Assembly (NCBI GenBank): GCA_020002185.1
Contig: CM034539.1
Coordinates: 27,292,721 to 27,356,720, forward strand
DNA length: 64,000 nucleotides
Reading direction: 5' to 3'
From: Paraescarpia echinospica
Taxonomy: Eukaryota; Annelida; Polychaeta; Sabellida; Siboglinidae
A program made the translations under genes and the position numbers. Below, in pieces: positions 1 to 10,489 of this stretch (position 1 is the first letter of the stretch; the number at the start of each line of letters is the position of its first letter). The notes under the pieces were generated by a model. The model was not told where the DNA came from. It did no database searches and was given only the letters and a program-made list of their open reading frames with translations.

Positions 1-2
1 TT

Positions 3-338
3 AAATTACAACAATTAAAATTTTATCACAAATACGTAAATAGAAACCTTCCTGAGTATCAACAAAATATAACCATAAGACTTAACTCTGACGTACACAC
101 ATACAGTACCAGAAGTCAGGAGCGTATCCACACAGAAAGTACGAACAGTGACCTTGCAAATAAAAGCATCAGACATAGCATTGCTCGAGTATATAATGAT
201 ACTCCCAACTTAATCGCGGACAAAATCCACACCCACTCTCTCAAATGATTCAGCGAATATCCAAAAAACTATTTAATTTCAAACTACAGCTCAACTTGCC
301 GAATCAGTCACTGTTATACATGTGTACATTCGAGTTAA
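3..338 (+). pseudogene. 3' end of a non-LTR retrotransposon ORF2 (LINE), open to the left edge
   Basis: One frame reads through about 110 codons from the window edge with a single in-frame stop (TGA, 246-248) before its final TAA (336-338). The translation has the look of a LINE ORF2 C-terminus: a segment containing TRSQERIHTES and IRHSIARVYNDTPNLIADKI, then a Cys-rich ending (CRISHCYTCV) like the terminal C-Y-I-C motif of many invertebrate LINEs. The reverse transcriptase itself would lie left of the window. Seen: the frame, the stop and the Cys ending. Known: such tails occur at the 3' end of CR1/Jockey-like LINEs. Inferred: a dead fragment related to the minus-strand relic at 50.0-51.7 kb. 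Confidence 0.6.
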
Positions 339-589
339 ATAAAACTACACTTAAAATGTACTTCTTTATAAAAAAAAAACCTGTCTGATTTGTTTCCCCG
401 TCTTCTTACATGTAAGATATCATCATACACCTTATACATGTAAGATATGCTGTGTCTGCTATCATAATGTATTAGTAATCACTTTCAATTGTATTGGCAT
501 TTGTCTCATGGAAAACCCGGTACCTACTGTGCACTCGATGTGTACAAAACTCCCAAAGATATATGTGAATATATGAATAACTGCAAGAT

Positions 590-645
<56 letters not shown>

Positions 646-1178
646 CGCATATATGTGAATGTGTTAGAAAATATTATATTGTTGCACCAATTGCCATAAT
701 ATATTATGTTTATTTTATTTTATATCCGTACGTACACACTTACATACTCGTACGTACATGCAAACCCTCTTTCTGTTGTTCGTTTCTTTCTCTTAGTTTG
801 CCATAAGAACGATGAATATCAGCCTTGAATTGAACTGTTTTATTAATTAATCAATGAATTATTGATAAATCTAACGTTGTAATATTTAAGGGTGGTTCTT
901 ACGTTAGCGACCTTGCGGTCTTAGTAAGAGTCTCCCTGGTCAGTACAGTAACATCGTATCAACTAAGTTTCTTTTCTGTAAAATGTAAATATAGACTATT
1001 ATGTTATTTAGTTGTTTTCATTTGTTAACAAATTACACATTAAACATATTCACGCTGATGTACATATATTATGTCTCAATATATAATTTATGATGTGTAT
1101 TATTTTACTATTGGTTCTTGTACGTATTGACCAAAATAAACTATATTCATTGTCATTGCCATATATTCATTGTCACCT
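339..1178. other. AT-rich non-coding stretch with a (TA)n microsatellite
   Basis: A nearly pure TA tract lies at about 590-644. ORFs across it are repeat artefacts. No recognisable gene was seen in the rest of the interval. Confidence 0.6.
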
Positions 1179-1466
1179 CGAAATCAGACTTGTTGTTGTG
1201 TGTGTGACGTCAACGGTCTTTGAGCGGGTCACTGTGCGTGCATGAATATTAATTATACTCGGGCTGCAGAATGAATCATCCACGTGGCAACAAGCTCAAA
1301 ATGATTCGCGTAAACCCAATTGTTTATCGATTTTTGTGCGAAGATAACACCCAAATTATGCATAAACATGCAATACATAAGTAGCAGAGAAACTACTTAT
1401 GGGAAATTAATACGTTGTGATACGGTACACCTCGAATGTATATTAGCTTACAAAGAATCCCTTTAA
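1179..1466 (+). repeat. Dispersed ~290-bp repeat, copy A (inverted partner at 51667-51932)
   Basis: The reverse complement of this stretch aligns with 51667-51932 at roughly 85-90% identity by eye, with small indels. Both copies keep a perfect TGACGTCA (CRE-type site; here 1205-1212) and a perfect CCACGTGG (E-box palindrome; here 1280-1287), and share the stretch CATGTTTATGCATAATT in reverse orientation. There is no coding potential. It could be a MITE, a solo regulatory end of a larger transposon, or one pair of terminal repeats of a very large element. Confidence 0.75.
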
Positions 1467-2204
1467 AAACTAGTATTTTAGTGCGTCTGTGGAAAGTCCC
1501 TTTTCAGATTCTTGGAAACTGACGATGTTTCCATAGTGACGATCACGTGTGCGTAAATTCGTTCACCATCAATGCAGATAATATAGTCTGGTTATTCTTA
1601 TGCCACTATGCTGTTGTATTATAATTACCTAAATGCCTCACACTGTCAAATCGCCAAATACTGGCGGTAGTCTTGTTTATTCTCCGATAATGCTCGACAT
1701 CCGCCGCCAGTTGCAATGACACGTGACTAACCCCAGCAGGTGTCAATCAATGTCTACCACAACAAGTCCAACACGTGGCCCTTCGTAACACAATATCATT
1801 AGACAGCTTGGCGGGAAAACCTTGGGGAAATCTCAGTAATAGACGTGTCTGTCAAATCGTGTTGAAATAAACCACATGCCAGTGAAAAAGTCACCTTTCT
1901 AAGCAAAAAACAACCATCTGGTGACACTTGTGTTATCACCAACAACCAGGAATATTACTTAATGTAACTTTTATTAAAAAAACTACAATACTTACAAAGC
2001 CATAACTTGGCATATGAACTCGACTTGTGTTTACCCAAAATTGCACGGGATGGTTTTATGTTTGGTGAAGGGGTCTTGCCAAAAAAAGCAGTACGGATTT
2101 TTGCTGTCTTTCAACATTGTAGCAAAACTGTTCCTTGCGCTGTCTTCCGCCTTTACTGGTTCATTTAATTGAGTGTGCTTGTTTTATACGCTGAGGAGCT
2201 CGCA
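1467..2204. other. No gene recognised
   Basis: No convincing coding, RNA or terminal-repeat feature was found between the dispersed repeat and the first recognisable Polinton gene. The left end of the Polinton element may lie here, but I could not see a matching terminal inverted repeat at its other end. Confidence 0.4.
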
Positions 2205-2445
2205 CGCCTGGGGTCAAGAGGTTAGTCAATAACTTCTTACCAGCAGTCGTTGCGCGTCGTTTTGTTGCCATTTTGATGTTCTGATCGGACAAGACGTCGT
2301 CGGCATGCGAACGCCGGTCTTCAAGGCTCCTTTTCTCAATGCCACGGCACCTCTCGTGATGAATGGCATGGCGCTGCGTAATAGTCCTCCGACGAGACTT
2401 CCTGGTTTGTGACCTCGTTGGTATCGAGCACCTGCAAAACAGGGA
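2205..2445 (-). pseudogene. Polinton second minor structural protein (basic, Gly-rich), broken
   Basis: Minus-strand reading gives YQRGHKPGSLVGGLLRSAMP followed by RGAVALRKGALKTG. After a frameshift a second frame gives ADDVLSDQNIKMATKRRA and AGKKLLTNLL. This pattern (Gly-rich amphipathic start, basic middle, Lys/Leu tail) matches the small structural protein found beside the penton gene in Polintons, compared in the literature with adenovirus core or minor capsid proteins. It lies about 60 bases downstream of the penton-like gene on the same strand. One frameshift near 2330 splits it. Function is inferred from family and position. Confidence 0.6.
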
Positions 2446-2504
2446 AGAGCACCACTCGCTTGGCGAACGTAGTAATCGTTGTAATTCTTTAGAACAAACC
2501 CGTC

Positions 2505-3290
2505 CGTCGTAGTCGGAAATGAAGTGTCATCGTCACCTTACCGAGGTCGAATGGCACGCGTCATCCGGTGTCGTCTCCTATATCGATCTCTAGCATCCCG
2601 AACTCTTTGCACAAGAGAGGGACGTACTGGACGTGATCGAAAGTTTTAGACATGGCGGAACCGTTCAGACCGTAGACCGCAACGCTGTGCAACAATGGTA
2701 CGAGACAGTCGCCGACGACACGTGACTCTACGACATCCGCCTAGAGGTATGTGCAGATTAATCTTTCATCCATATCTATCATGTGATCGGCCTCTTTCTC
2801 GAATGTGCACTCACCAACCCGACCTATGTCGCTTTCACGTAGGTCCAAGTGGACGTAGTCGTGTCTGGTCGTTGTTTCGGTACTGGTGATGACCCTTGAA
2901 TGGAAACCTATTGTGGTTCCCACGACACTCTCTAGCGGAATGTTAAACTCGGTCTTGAAGGTTATGTGCAAGGTCTCCCTTTGACAGCTCTCGCTGTAGC
3001 TCAATTTCGCCTTGCCATCAATATACGAGACAGCACCATGTTGATGGCACGTACCTAGTGGTTTGCGTTGTAGTAATATCTGTACTCTATCGCGCCACTC
3101 GGAGTAAGTCATATACGATCGCACTCGTACAGGTAGAACTTTGTATCTTCCTCGCTAACGTTGTACCAGGTGTGCGGGTACTGGAAGCCTACGATGCCGC
3201 ATTCCCAGTCGCCACCAGACAGCACGACACGACGAGGCAATACCGTGAAGTAATACGCCATGGAAACGTTGCTAGGCTACGTCAGGTAAA
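2505..3290 (-). pseudogene. Polinton penton-like minor capsid protein, broken
   Basis: The family's N-terminal signature is visible in one frame (GGDWECGIVGFQYPHTWYNV, then EEDTKFYLYE, near 3115-3230). A middle part follows in another frame (2741-3124). The C-terminus lies near 2510-2640 (FDHVQYVPLLCKEF and VPFDLGKVTMTLHF). These three landmarks are typical of the Polinton/adintovirus minor capsid (penton, double jelly-roll partner) protein related to the C. elegans F54H12.2 family. At least two frameshifts and several stops separate the pieces. In a live element the protein would sit at capsid vertices. Recognition is from family landmarks, not from a search. Confidence 0.7.
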
Positions 3291-3744
3291 AAATCACTCG
3301 TCGTCATGGTGTTATCTCAACGTCGGAATGGGTAGCAGGTAACCCAACGAACTACTCAATAGGGCCGACCACAGAGTCGAATTAGCGTGACCGGTCGATA
3401 GGTTGTATATATGCTGACCACGATGACCAAGTAGAAGACGACGACCTGACGCAGAAAGACGATTTATCTTTGGGACATGTGGAACCGAACATGTGCCAAG
3501 GAGTGTTGCTCTACTGCTCCTCCTCCTGCTCCTGCGCGTCAGCAGTGTCAATCATTGTCCGACTAAGGTTCGGAGGTTGTACACCCGCCTTTTATGATAT
3601 AATCCAGGAACCGAAATCCGTGGGGAACCTTTTGAGGCGACGTCTCGTTTTATGAAGTCGTGCGCAACCCTCTTGTGTGGTCTAACATCCTGGACGCTAT
3701 CCGTTGCAGCGACGCCAGCGATGCATCTCGTGCATGTATCGATT
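3291..3744. other. Unassigned stretch between integrase and penton relics
   Basis: The minus strand has an open frame continuing past the integrase chromodomain-like end, and short frames on both strands, but I recognise no protein. A major capsid or protease gene could have stood here and decayed. Confidence 0.35.
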
Positions 3745-4790
3745 GACGGGCCTTGGCATCGATCCAGTTGTTGAATTTGAAGGGGTTGTCGTGCCATTTC
3801 ACCAAACCCTACGTTCGCCTGCCTACCTCGCGTCGACGCAGTACCAATTCCACGCTGTACAGTTTATTGGCTGGCACCGACACCTTCTGCAACTTCGGTT
3901 CGTAGAAGGTTCCGTCCAACATCTCACTGAGATCGTTCGTTAATCGGTAGACGGGTGGATCAGACGGATGCACCTCGCGTATCGTGAAGATTTCCTCGCT
4001 CCAATTCGCCATGCAGCTTTCTCGAACAGTCTCTTGAACTTGCTGAATCGCACGCGATCCGCCACGTGGAATTTGAGTAAGCCCCCGCCGATGTGTCCTT
4101 ACATGCGGTGCCAAACCTCTTCCTGATTCGAAGCATTCACTCGTGATGGAGCCATTCCAATATTACAATGTGGGGTGTCGTTGTATGATCGTACAAAGTC
4201 CTGAAGACGTCGATGTATCGCCAGGTCTAGTGTTTTGTTAGGTATCGCCATATACGCGTTTTAACGTGCGATTATATCGTTCGACGATGCTCGCCTTGGA
4301 TTCCTCGTTGTGTGTGGAGAAGTGATGTATCTCGTGCGTCTTCAACAGTCCTTGAACACCGCGATTCAGGAATTCGAGTCAATTATCGGTCTGCAAGTCA
4401 TCGGTCGATCGGCGGTGAACAGACCGTCCAGCGCCCTCACCGACAACACCGATTAATTGTTTTTTCAATGGAACGCTTCGGACAAATTTCGAGAAGACAT
4501 CGATCACCGTGAGTAGAAAAGTCGTACCACCGTCTTTTTTCAGGTTGGACTGGTAGACGAGATCAGTCTTTCACTGTTGATTCCGTCCACCCACGACAAA
4601 GCGTCGTCTCATCAAATTAATTCTCACCTTTTTGTGTGGGGTATAGGCTTTCTGTTCGGACAGCCATTGTTCGACGACTTTCTTCGGTACACTCGTGAAA
4701 CGTCGCAAGGACTCGATTCCCCCGTAACTTCCCAACTTTACAGGGTCGAAGTAGATTCCCTGACGCTTGGAACGGTGGTGAACCATGGCG
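3745..4790 (-). pseudogene. Polinton integrase (retrovirus-like, c-integrase), broken
   Basis: N-terminal landmark YFDPVKLGSYGGIESLRR and the segment AYTPHKKVRINLMRRRFVVGG are in 4571-4780. The DDE core follows in other frames: the first Asp in LLTVIDVFSKF, the second in QTDN just before a TGA stop (4379-4381), and Glu in SIVERYNRTLK near 4275. The C-terminal part has NWSEEIFTIREV and GTFYEPKLQKV (3809-4114), and a chromodomain-like end LVKWHDNPFKFNNW (about 3755-3810). All landmarks fit the integrase family represented by C. elegans F54H12.3, which inserts Polintons with 6-bp target duplications. Frameshifts and the stop after the second catalytic Asp make it dead. Confidence 0.8.
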
Positions 4791-5094
4791 TCAGTAGACA
4801 AATCAGATAGTCGATGGTAATCCCGGCGGCGACGTGAAGTCCTGCGTAGGCGAGAGCGGTGAAGAGACAACTCCAAGTGTCCCGCGGGTCGATGATGATC
4901 GTTATGTCATCGATTCGTGATGTTCCTCCTTTAAAAACTCTCCCATTCCGCCTCTCTGCGACCTTCCGGTGGCGGGATGAGCATCGACCCTTCCATCTGT
5001 CGACGAATGAGTGGTGTCCAATGCAGGGATCGTCTTGCACTGCCACCGGTCGATCGGGGAACAGCTGGTGATCGTCGTCGCATCAGAGTCTTCT

Positions 5095-5726
5095 TCTTAA
5101 CCTGTTGTATGTAGGATCTCCTTGCAACGTTACCCACCAATTTCATGGGTAGATTGATGTCGCCGTGTTGTCAAGCAAACACCTGCCACTCCATCGTATC
5201 GTCGCTGCCGCTGCTGGAGCTCTTTCTCTTGCCCAACAGATCGTTGACGAGATCCACCACGCTACGTCGGGCAATCGGCACGCCTTTGTGGACGAGTTCA
5301 CCGTGCGCGGTCCACGCGATATCTGTTTTGAGACGTTCCATCAATCGTATGGCTTTGAGCTGCAAGGTCTTGGGAACGCTATCGACGACATCCGCCAACT
5401 ACACCGGACACTGTGGCAACTGCCGCCGACGCCGACCACAGGCGTCGGCGGCAGGCCGCTGTTTGGTTGTTCACCGTGACAACGCATACCGGTTCTTCCA
5501 TGCGTTTATAGGCCAAGACATTGTAGCCATGTAAGACTTCATTATACATGACGAACTTGTCCCCGTCGGTGAGACGCTTTCTGTCGAGAATGACCGACAT
5601 CTCGTCGTCGAGGGCTTGGACCTTCTTTCCTAGGGCATCCGTCGGCGTAGGTGTGGTGGTGGTGGTGGTACGAAGGCTGTCCAGGATTCGCGCGTCCACC
5701 AAGGACATTTTCCGCGCGTGTTCCAT
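5095..5726 (-). pseudogene. Conserved Polinton protein of unknown function, broken
   Basis: It starts with MEHARKMSLVDARILDSL, then a Thr/Pro linker, then ALDDEMSVILDRKRL (5379-5726). A frameshift in a low-complexity stretch leads to VDSVPKTLQLKAIRLMERLK and VHKGVPIARRSVVDLVNDLL (5171-5398). The last part (INLPMKLVGNVARRSYIQ, to about 5095) follows a stop. I recall this arrangement as a gene conserved in invertebrate Polintons between the small Gly-Gly-Phe-Leu gene and the integrase; its function is unknown. The start lies 7 bases after the stop of the upstream small gene, typical of the compact Polinton layout. The stretch 4791-5094 just downstream is not assigned. Confidence 0.55.
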
Positions 5727-5732
5727 CGTCGA

Positions 5733-6140
5733 CTACGTCTTGAGTAGCACCTCTTTGAGTATAGGAAAAAAGACCGCACTGGCCAACGGTGCTAGGAAAG
5801 GCGACAGAAAACCTCCAGTCTGTCCTTCACCGACCTGGTTATTTTTTAGCAAGATTTCATGTATCCTGGCCGCCGGCACGCCTCTTCGTGCCAACTCGCG
5901 ATGTTCGTTCTGTGCTTAGGCAATCATCGCCTCTGTACCGGGGTCAAGAAAACGTTATTTTTCGATATGTTGTAGACGCACTCGGCCAATTCGCAAAGAA
6001 GATCGGCGTCGGCGTTGGCGATGGTGGCTCTCCTGTATTTTGTGCTCTAGTATCTATTCAGTGCCTGTATGCGGATAATGTGTCTGTTCATCAGCTCAGA
6101 AATCGTGTAAATGAAGAGACGAGGCGCGTGTGCGGTCTTT
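5733..6140 (-). pseudogene. Small Polinton protein with hydrophobic Gly-Gly-Phe-Leu segment, broken
   Basis: Minus-strand pieces include ANADADLLCELAECVYN with KNNVFLTPVQRR, and the C-terminal GQTGGFLSPFLAPLASAVFF followed by PILKEVLLKT and a TAG (5733-5735). The Gly-Gly-Phe-Leu hydrophobic segment after a helical, basic N-terminus is a recurrent small Polinton gene. It has been compared to adenovirus pVI-type membrane-active minor proteins, but that role is an inference. It sits between the ATPase remnant and the conserved unknown gene. At least one stop and a frameshift interrupt it. Confidence 0.5.
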
Positions 6141-6550
6141 TTATACTTTCGGGAGGCACACGTACTGAAGATTCTTGAAGACCACCATATATTGCGAATT
6201 CAGACTGATGGTGCGACTCTCCTATTTTATCGGAAAGAGTTTCAGCACGAGATACTGTACAGACGTGTTCTTGTTATGACTTTTTTTAGTGAATAAGGTT
6301 GCGATCCGTACGTCCGTTTCCGCCATTAGATCGCCTATGACCACAATGTTCCTCGTCGACGTATCGAACAAGCTCTCTCTCGGTAAGCCTTCCACGAACT
6401 GGACGTTGGCTATATTCATCGTAGCGTAAGCGCTTTGCCATTCTCCGTAAAATCACGTGATCTGCTGGGGTGGCGGATCGATCATAGTGACGGCGTGACG
6501 TAATATCCCAACGGCCCCGCGACGATACACGTGAAAGTTTTGTTTCCATG
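6141..6550 (-). pseudogene. Polinton genome-packaging ATPase (FtsK/HerA-like), broken
   Basis: Landmarks on the minus strand: ITxFYGEWQSAY-type text, then NIANVQFVEGLP, the Walker B region NIVVIGDLMAET (the family usually has Asp-Asp; the first Asp is Gly here), RIATLFTKKSHNKNTSVQYL, and after a frameshift RTISLNSQYMVVFKNLQ. The N-terminal P-loop region is reduced to FTCIVAGPLGYY, lacking the Gly-Lys-Thr. This matches the A32/FtsK-HerA ATPase used to fill capsids in Polintons, adintoviruses and nucleocytoplasmic viruses. The missing P-loop Lys and changed Walker B Asp mean it cannot hydrolyse ATP. Confidence 0.75.
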
Positions 6551-6597
6551 GTGCGTCCATAATCGATTATGACGATTGATCGGCTGAGCTTCGCCTT

Positions 6598-9456
6598 TTA
6601 CACGTCTACAGGACTCGTGGTCACTCCGTCCTCGTGGATGACGCATTTGGCGTAGAAATTGACCAGGGCCGCGATTTCCTGCACGTAGGTGATCACGGAC
6701 GAGTGATTCACTCGAAAGCCACGGTTGTTTACACTTCCGCTCCGGCGGTTGGTCTGCATGTCCAGGAAGACCTGCTTGTCTATGGCGTTGAGACGTTTGT
6801 TCAGTCCATTGGTACTGTACTAGTCAGTGGGTCCGGAACAATTGTAGGTCTTCCTGCACAAACCCACGAAAGAATCCCCGGCCCACTCAACTTTGAAGAG
6901 ACCAGGTGTCGTCTTATTGTAGGCTTTGCGTGCCATGCAGCACGAATCGGTACTTGTCCACGGATGTGCCGCGAGGCGACAGCGCACGTACTCGCTCTGA
7001 TGACTGGTGCAACATTCAGGTGTCAGCCATTCGGAGCGGTGCCGAAAGTAATGTTCTCGTAGTTCCGGGGTCACGAGGTCATCGCCGGACTCGCCTGCCA
7101 AAGCCAAGTAGGCACTTTCCGTGTCGGTTTCACAGTATTCGAACAGCGAACGTTCCAGGTACTTGTCGATGAGATGAAATATCAATATAATTGCAACATG
7201 CGCAGTGTGGCAAGCAAGGCGTACTTGGCACTTCTCTTTCTCATCTCGATCTCGTCGGCATCGTCGAGGTCGAGCTGTCGAAAGCGACGATCGTCGATCA
7301 TGAGCGCTGCCCTCGCCTCAGTCCAGTAGGCGACGTCACGGTGGCGATCGATATTGGTGATACTGCGGCCTTAGCTCGAATTGTCCATCAATTGATTGGT
7401 GTCCGAAATTATGGTCTTGTTCGGGCGGATATAAATGACACTGCCTCGCCGAACCGTCGGAAACATGGGTTCGGAGTGTATTCGACGACATGATAGACGT
7501 GCGTCACCTCGAGTCCGTGCTCCAGGTATCATCGCAAGAGAGGTGTGGCAAGCAAATTCTAGTCACCTTGATAACTGCCAACGAGCGTGCGGAGCGGGGT
7601 CGTTATGGTGTCGTGTTCTTCGGCGTATCGGCGCATGAACGGTCCGAGATCGTCGCGCTTAATGTGGAAGTTCTTAAAAATGGGCTGCATCTCGGCAAAG
7701 TGCGCGCGCCATTCCTCCGGTACGCGAAGGTCGCACTGGACGATGCCGAACAAGGTTTCGTTGCGCACACCTGCCAGTATATGTTGTGATGTCATCTTCC
7801 ACTGCACTTGACGTCGTCGAAGAAAGGTGACGTCCAGACATTATTTACGGTAGGGTCGCTTCTCGTGACTTTCCAATTACATTCGATGACCTTTACAAAA
7901 TCACGAAGGTACTCGTTATTCTTTAATGTTTCGTCAAGGAGTTGGGCCATAATTTTTCCGTTGACCTTGTTGACCTCTCGTTGGGTGCACGGACACCCTT
8001 GGTAGTAACAGCCTTGGAACTGATAGGCTGTCTTCGTTTGGCTACATCATCCGTCTACTAGAAGTTTACCGATCGTCTTCTCTCGTCCGTTGGTCTGGTG
8101 ACGTACAGAGGGTCCCGTGCGTTCGGATTTCCACGTCAACCATTTGGCAGCTATCTGACCTGTTAACTGCCGTGCTTCGGGTCTGAACCCGTCGTCGTGT
8201 ATACCATTCCGTTGGCATTTCTTCCATGATTGAATACCAGTATAATCCATTCGCGTTGTAGCCAACTATGAATCGACACGTTCGAGCGTCTTCTCCGTGT
8301 TCGTTCTAACGTAGGTGACCGTTTTCTCGTGATGTCTGGTGAAAACAATATATGCCCTCCAACGATATTATCTTTAAAGAGCTGATGGAGATCTTTATTC
8401 TTTTCATTGAAAAGAATAAAATAGTTCTTCTCTGGAAGGTCGTTGAAAGGGTAAGTCAGGGTGAGACCGGGTACGCTGATAGCTTTCTTGAATATATCGA
8501 GACTGCGTACCTGGTAGAATGCAAACTGTCTGTTGATGGCCTGCAAGAATGGTGCCACGTCCCTGTTGTTGTACCAAACGAAAAAGACTCGCAACGTCTT
8601 CATGTTGTTCTCCCGCCATGCCTGTTTATAACTGGCGTAATCCTCGTCGAATATACCACCATTCTTCAATAAAGAAGAAGGCCGCTTTCGGAGGAAGAGC
8701 GGTCTCGTTGAGTCTCTCCAACAGTCCATGTATTCGCACGGGAAATGACATTCGTGACCTCACATCCATATGCCTTCAGGTACTCATCGTAAGTGAATGC
8801 AGGTGCAATGTAATGGGTTATATCTAAGAATTTCAGGTGATCCGTCGACAGACACAAGAATGTTTTGTTGTGCGTGGTAACGAAGAAGGAACCGTCACCT
8901 TCTTTGACATTTTCTTCGTCGTCTTCTTCCTCTTCTTTGTCCTTCTCCTCCTACTCCTCCTTTTCTGTTTTTTTTTTCGTGGACAGGAAGTAGGGCACCA
9001 GGAACTGTTTACGACGTTCAGATCATGCTTGTCTGAATTGAAGCCAATGACGGGTAATTGACGAAGCCGTATGTACAATTGTCCCGTGAATTTTTTTTGT
9101 AGGGATTCGACGGTCTTAGCAGTGACTCTTTGTTCTCACGCTCGTTGACGGATAATTGGTCCTCGACTTCCTTTTCATCCCTCTCCAACTGTGCTTCCGC
9201 GAGTTTTCTGAAAAACGTTCTTGTAATCGTCTTTGATGTTTTTGTATGCGGTGTTGCTCATTGCTCGAAGGATGCCCGTCATGTCCGCCACCAACTTGTC
9301 GCTATCTCCGTCCGTGACGAGATACTGTACTTGTTCGTGTCCGGGCACGTTCGATGCTACGCTGACGCTCAATCGTACGTGAAGCGCTATCCAGTGTCAA
9401 ACCAACACACGATGTCAAACGACGTCACATCCCTTAATTATCGCCATCCCCCCTAG
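6598..9456 (-). pseudogene. Polinton protein-primed family B DNA polymerase, broken
   Basis: Pieces in order on the minus strand: N-terminal SNTAYKNIKDDYKNVF (about 9190); exonuclease text LRQLPVIGFNSDKHDLNVV (9000-9060); CLSTDHLKFLDITHYIAPAF and EYLKAYGCEV (8760-8857); AFYQVRSLDIFKKAISVPGL (8430-8540) and KDNIVGG; GIVQCDLRVPEEWRAHFAEM (7700-7760); palm motif B reading DNSS, stop, GRSITN (stop 7371-7373 where a Tyr is expected); motif C YCETDTESAYLAL (about 7100-7140), where Asp-Thr-Asp has become Asp-Thr-Glu; and a C-terminus ending EDGVTTSPVDV before TAA (6598-6600). These are hallmarks of Polinton PolB. A Lys/Arg-rich low-complexity insertion lies at 8880-8980. Multiple frameshifts are present. 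Both palm motifs are damaged. Confidence 0.85.
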
Positions 9457-9661
9457 CGAGTGGTGTTGGACGTTGTTTTAGTGTGTGCGTGCGTGTGCGT
9501 GTGTCAGAGTAAATTCCGCGTCTTATCGGTTATAAGATAGACTGAATAGAAACTATATTTGACATTTTTCAGAATTTTTATAATTAACATCATATCCACT
9601 TTCATCGCTGTCAAACGCTCCATACCAATAGCCTTCACTTTCACCGGTGTTTTGCGTCACC

Positions 9662-9857
9662 TCACCAAGTTCATGAAACGGGGAAGGTGGGTCGAAGAGT
9701 GGTATTGTTTCAAGAAGTTCCCGCATCACAGAGTAGAAAGTCAGTTGGTGTTCGTATCTAATTTCGTCGTCTCTGATATATATACATAGGAAATGATTTG
9801 ATGATTAAAATTTAAAAGTGAGGATTGGTTGATAATATTAAAAGCATGTTATTTGTC

Positions 9858-9888
<31 letters not shown>

Positions 9889-10292
9889 AAGTCGAAATTA
9901 GATACGAACACGAACTGACTTTCTACTCTGTGATGCGGGAACTTCTTGAAACAATACCACTCTTCGACCCACCTTCCCCGTGTCATGAACTTGTACATAT
10001 ATATATATATATATATATATAGATAGATAGATAGATAGATAGATAACGAAATTTTGAAAACTGACTGTATGCAGTAAATGTGAGTTTATGTTCATACGAG
10101 AGTTATTTAAAACATAGCGTCATTCACATATATATTTGTTGTTAGTCAGAACGACGGTATATTGTGAGCCACAGCTGGTCGCTTGTAATCATGAAATAAA
10201 TTACAGGAACGGTTGATAATGACAAATATCATGCTTTTAATATTATCAACCAATCCTCACTTTTTAATTTTAATCATCAAATCATTTCCTTT
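9662..10292. repeat. Nested foldback: two interleaved inverted-repeat pairs
   Basis: Arm A (about 9662-9779) is repeated inverted at about 9882-9998. Arm B (about 9788-9866) is repeated inverted at about 10213-10292. The two pairs share a boundary at 9780-9788. (TA)n lies at 9858-9882 and 9997-10020, and (TAGA)n at 10018-10046. Within arm A the peptide RGRWVEEWYCFKKFPHHRVE is open in both copies on opposite strands. I recognise no family. It could be a foldback transposon or a local duplication-inversion event seeded by TA tracts. Confidence 0.7.
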
Positions 10293-10466
10293 CAGACAAA
10301 GCCTTCGTCTTTGCCTGATACAGACTTTGAAAACACACAGACAGGCAGCCAGTCAGGTATAACTGATATGCACCTTGAAGAATAAGATTTTTTCTTGTTA
10401 TTATCAATTTGAATCACTGATTAGGTTAATTATATCAATGAATAAATTGGTGGACTTTAACAAAAC

Positions 10467-10472
10467 TTTATT
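10467..10472 (-). terminator. Poly(A) signal AATAAA for the minus-strand terminal exon
   Basis: The minus strand reads ATTAATAAAG 18 bases after the TGA of the exon at 10490-10574, so the 3' UTR would be very short. A perfect hexamer this close to a stop codon supports the exon call, but AATAAA also occurs by chance in AT-rich DNA. Confidence 0.45.
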
Positions 10473-10489
10473 AATCATACAAACATAAC

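Larger units (their letters stand above)
2205..9460 (-). mobile_element. Decayed Maverick/Polinton (adintovirus-like) DNA element
   Basis: A GC-richer block with fragments of at least seven genes, all on the minus strand and in a compact order: PolB, packaging ATPase, a small protein with a Gly-Gly-Phe-Leu core, a conserved unknown, integrase, penton-like minor capsid protein, second minor structural protein. PolB plus retrovirus-like integrase plus FtsK/HerA-type ATPase plus capsid genes is the hallmark set of Polintons/Mavericks. Every gene has frameshifts or stops, so the element is inactive. I did not find a major capsid protein or adenain-like protease; they may be deleted or too decayed. 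Terminal inverted repeats and target duplications were not identified, so the limits are those of the recognisable genes. Confidence 0.85.

Noticed and set aside
489..806. 105-codon plus-strand ORF
   Set aside because: It is built on a (TA)n microsatellite and has no protein-like text outside it.
1179..1466. Polinton terminal inverted repeat
   Set aside because: Its partner is at 51.7 kb, not at the other end of the Polinton relic near 9.5 kb, so it cannot be that element's own end.
8837..9061. Phe/Leu-rich plus-strand ORF suggesting a membrane protein
   Set aside because: Antisense of a Lys/Arg-rich low-complexity insertion in the Polinton polymerase relic.
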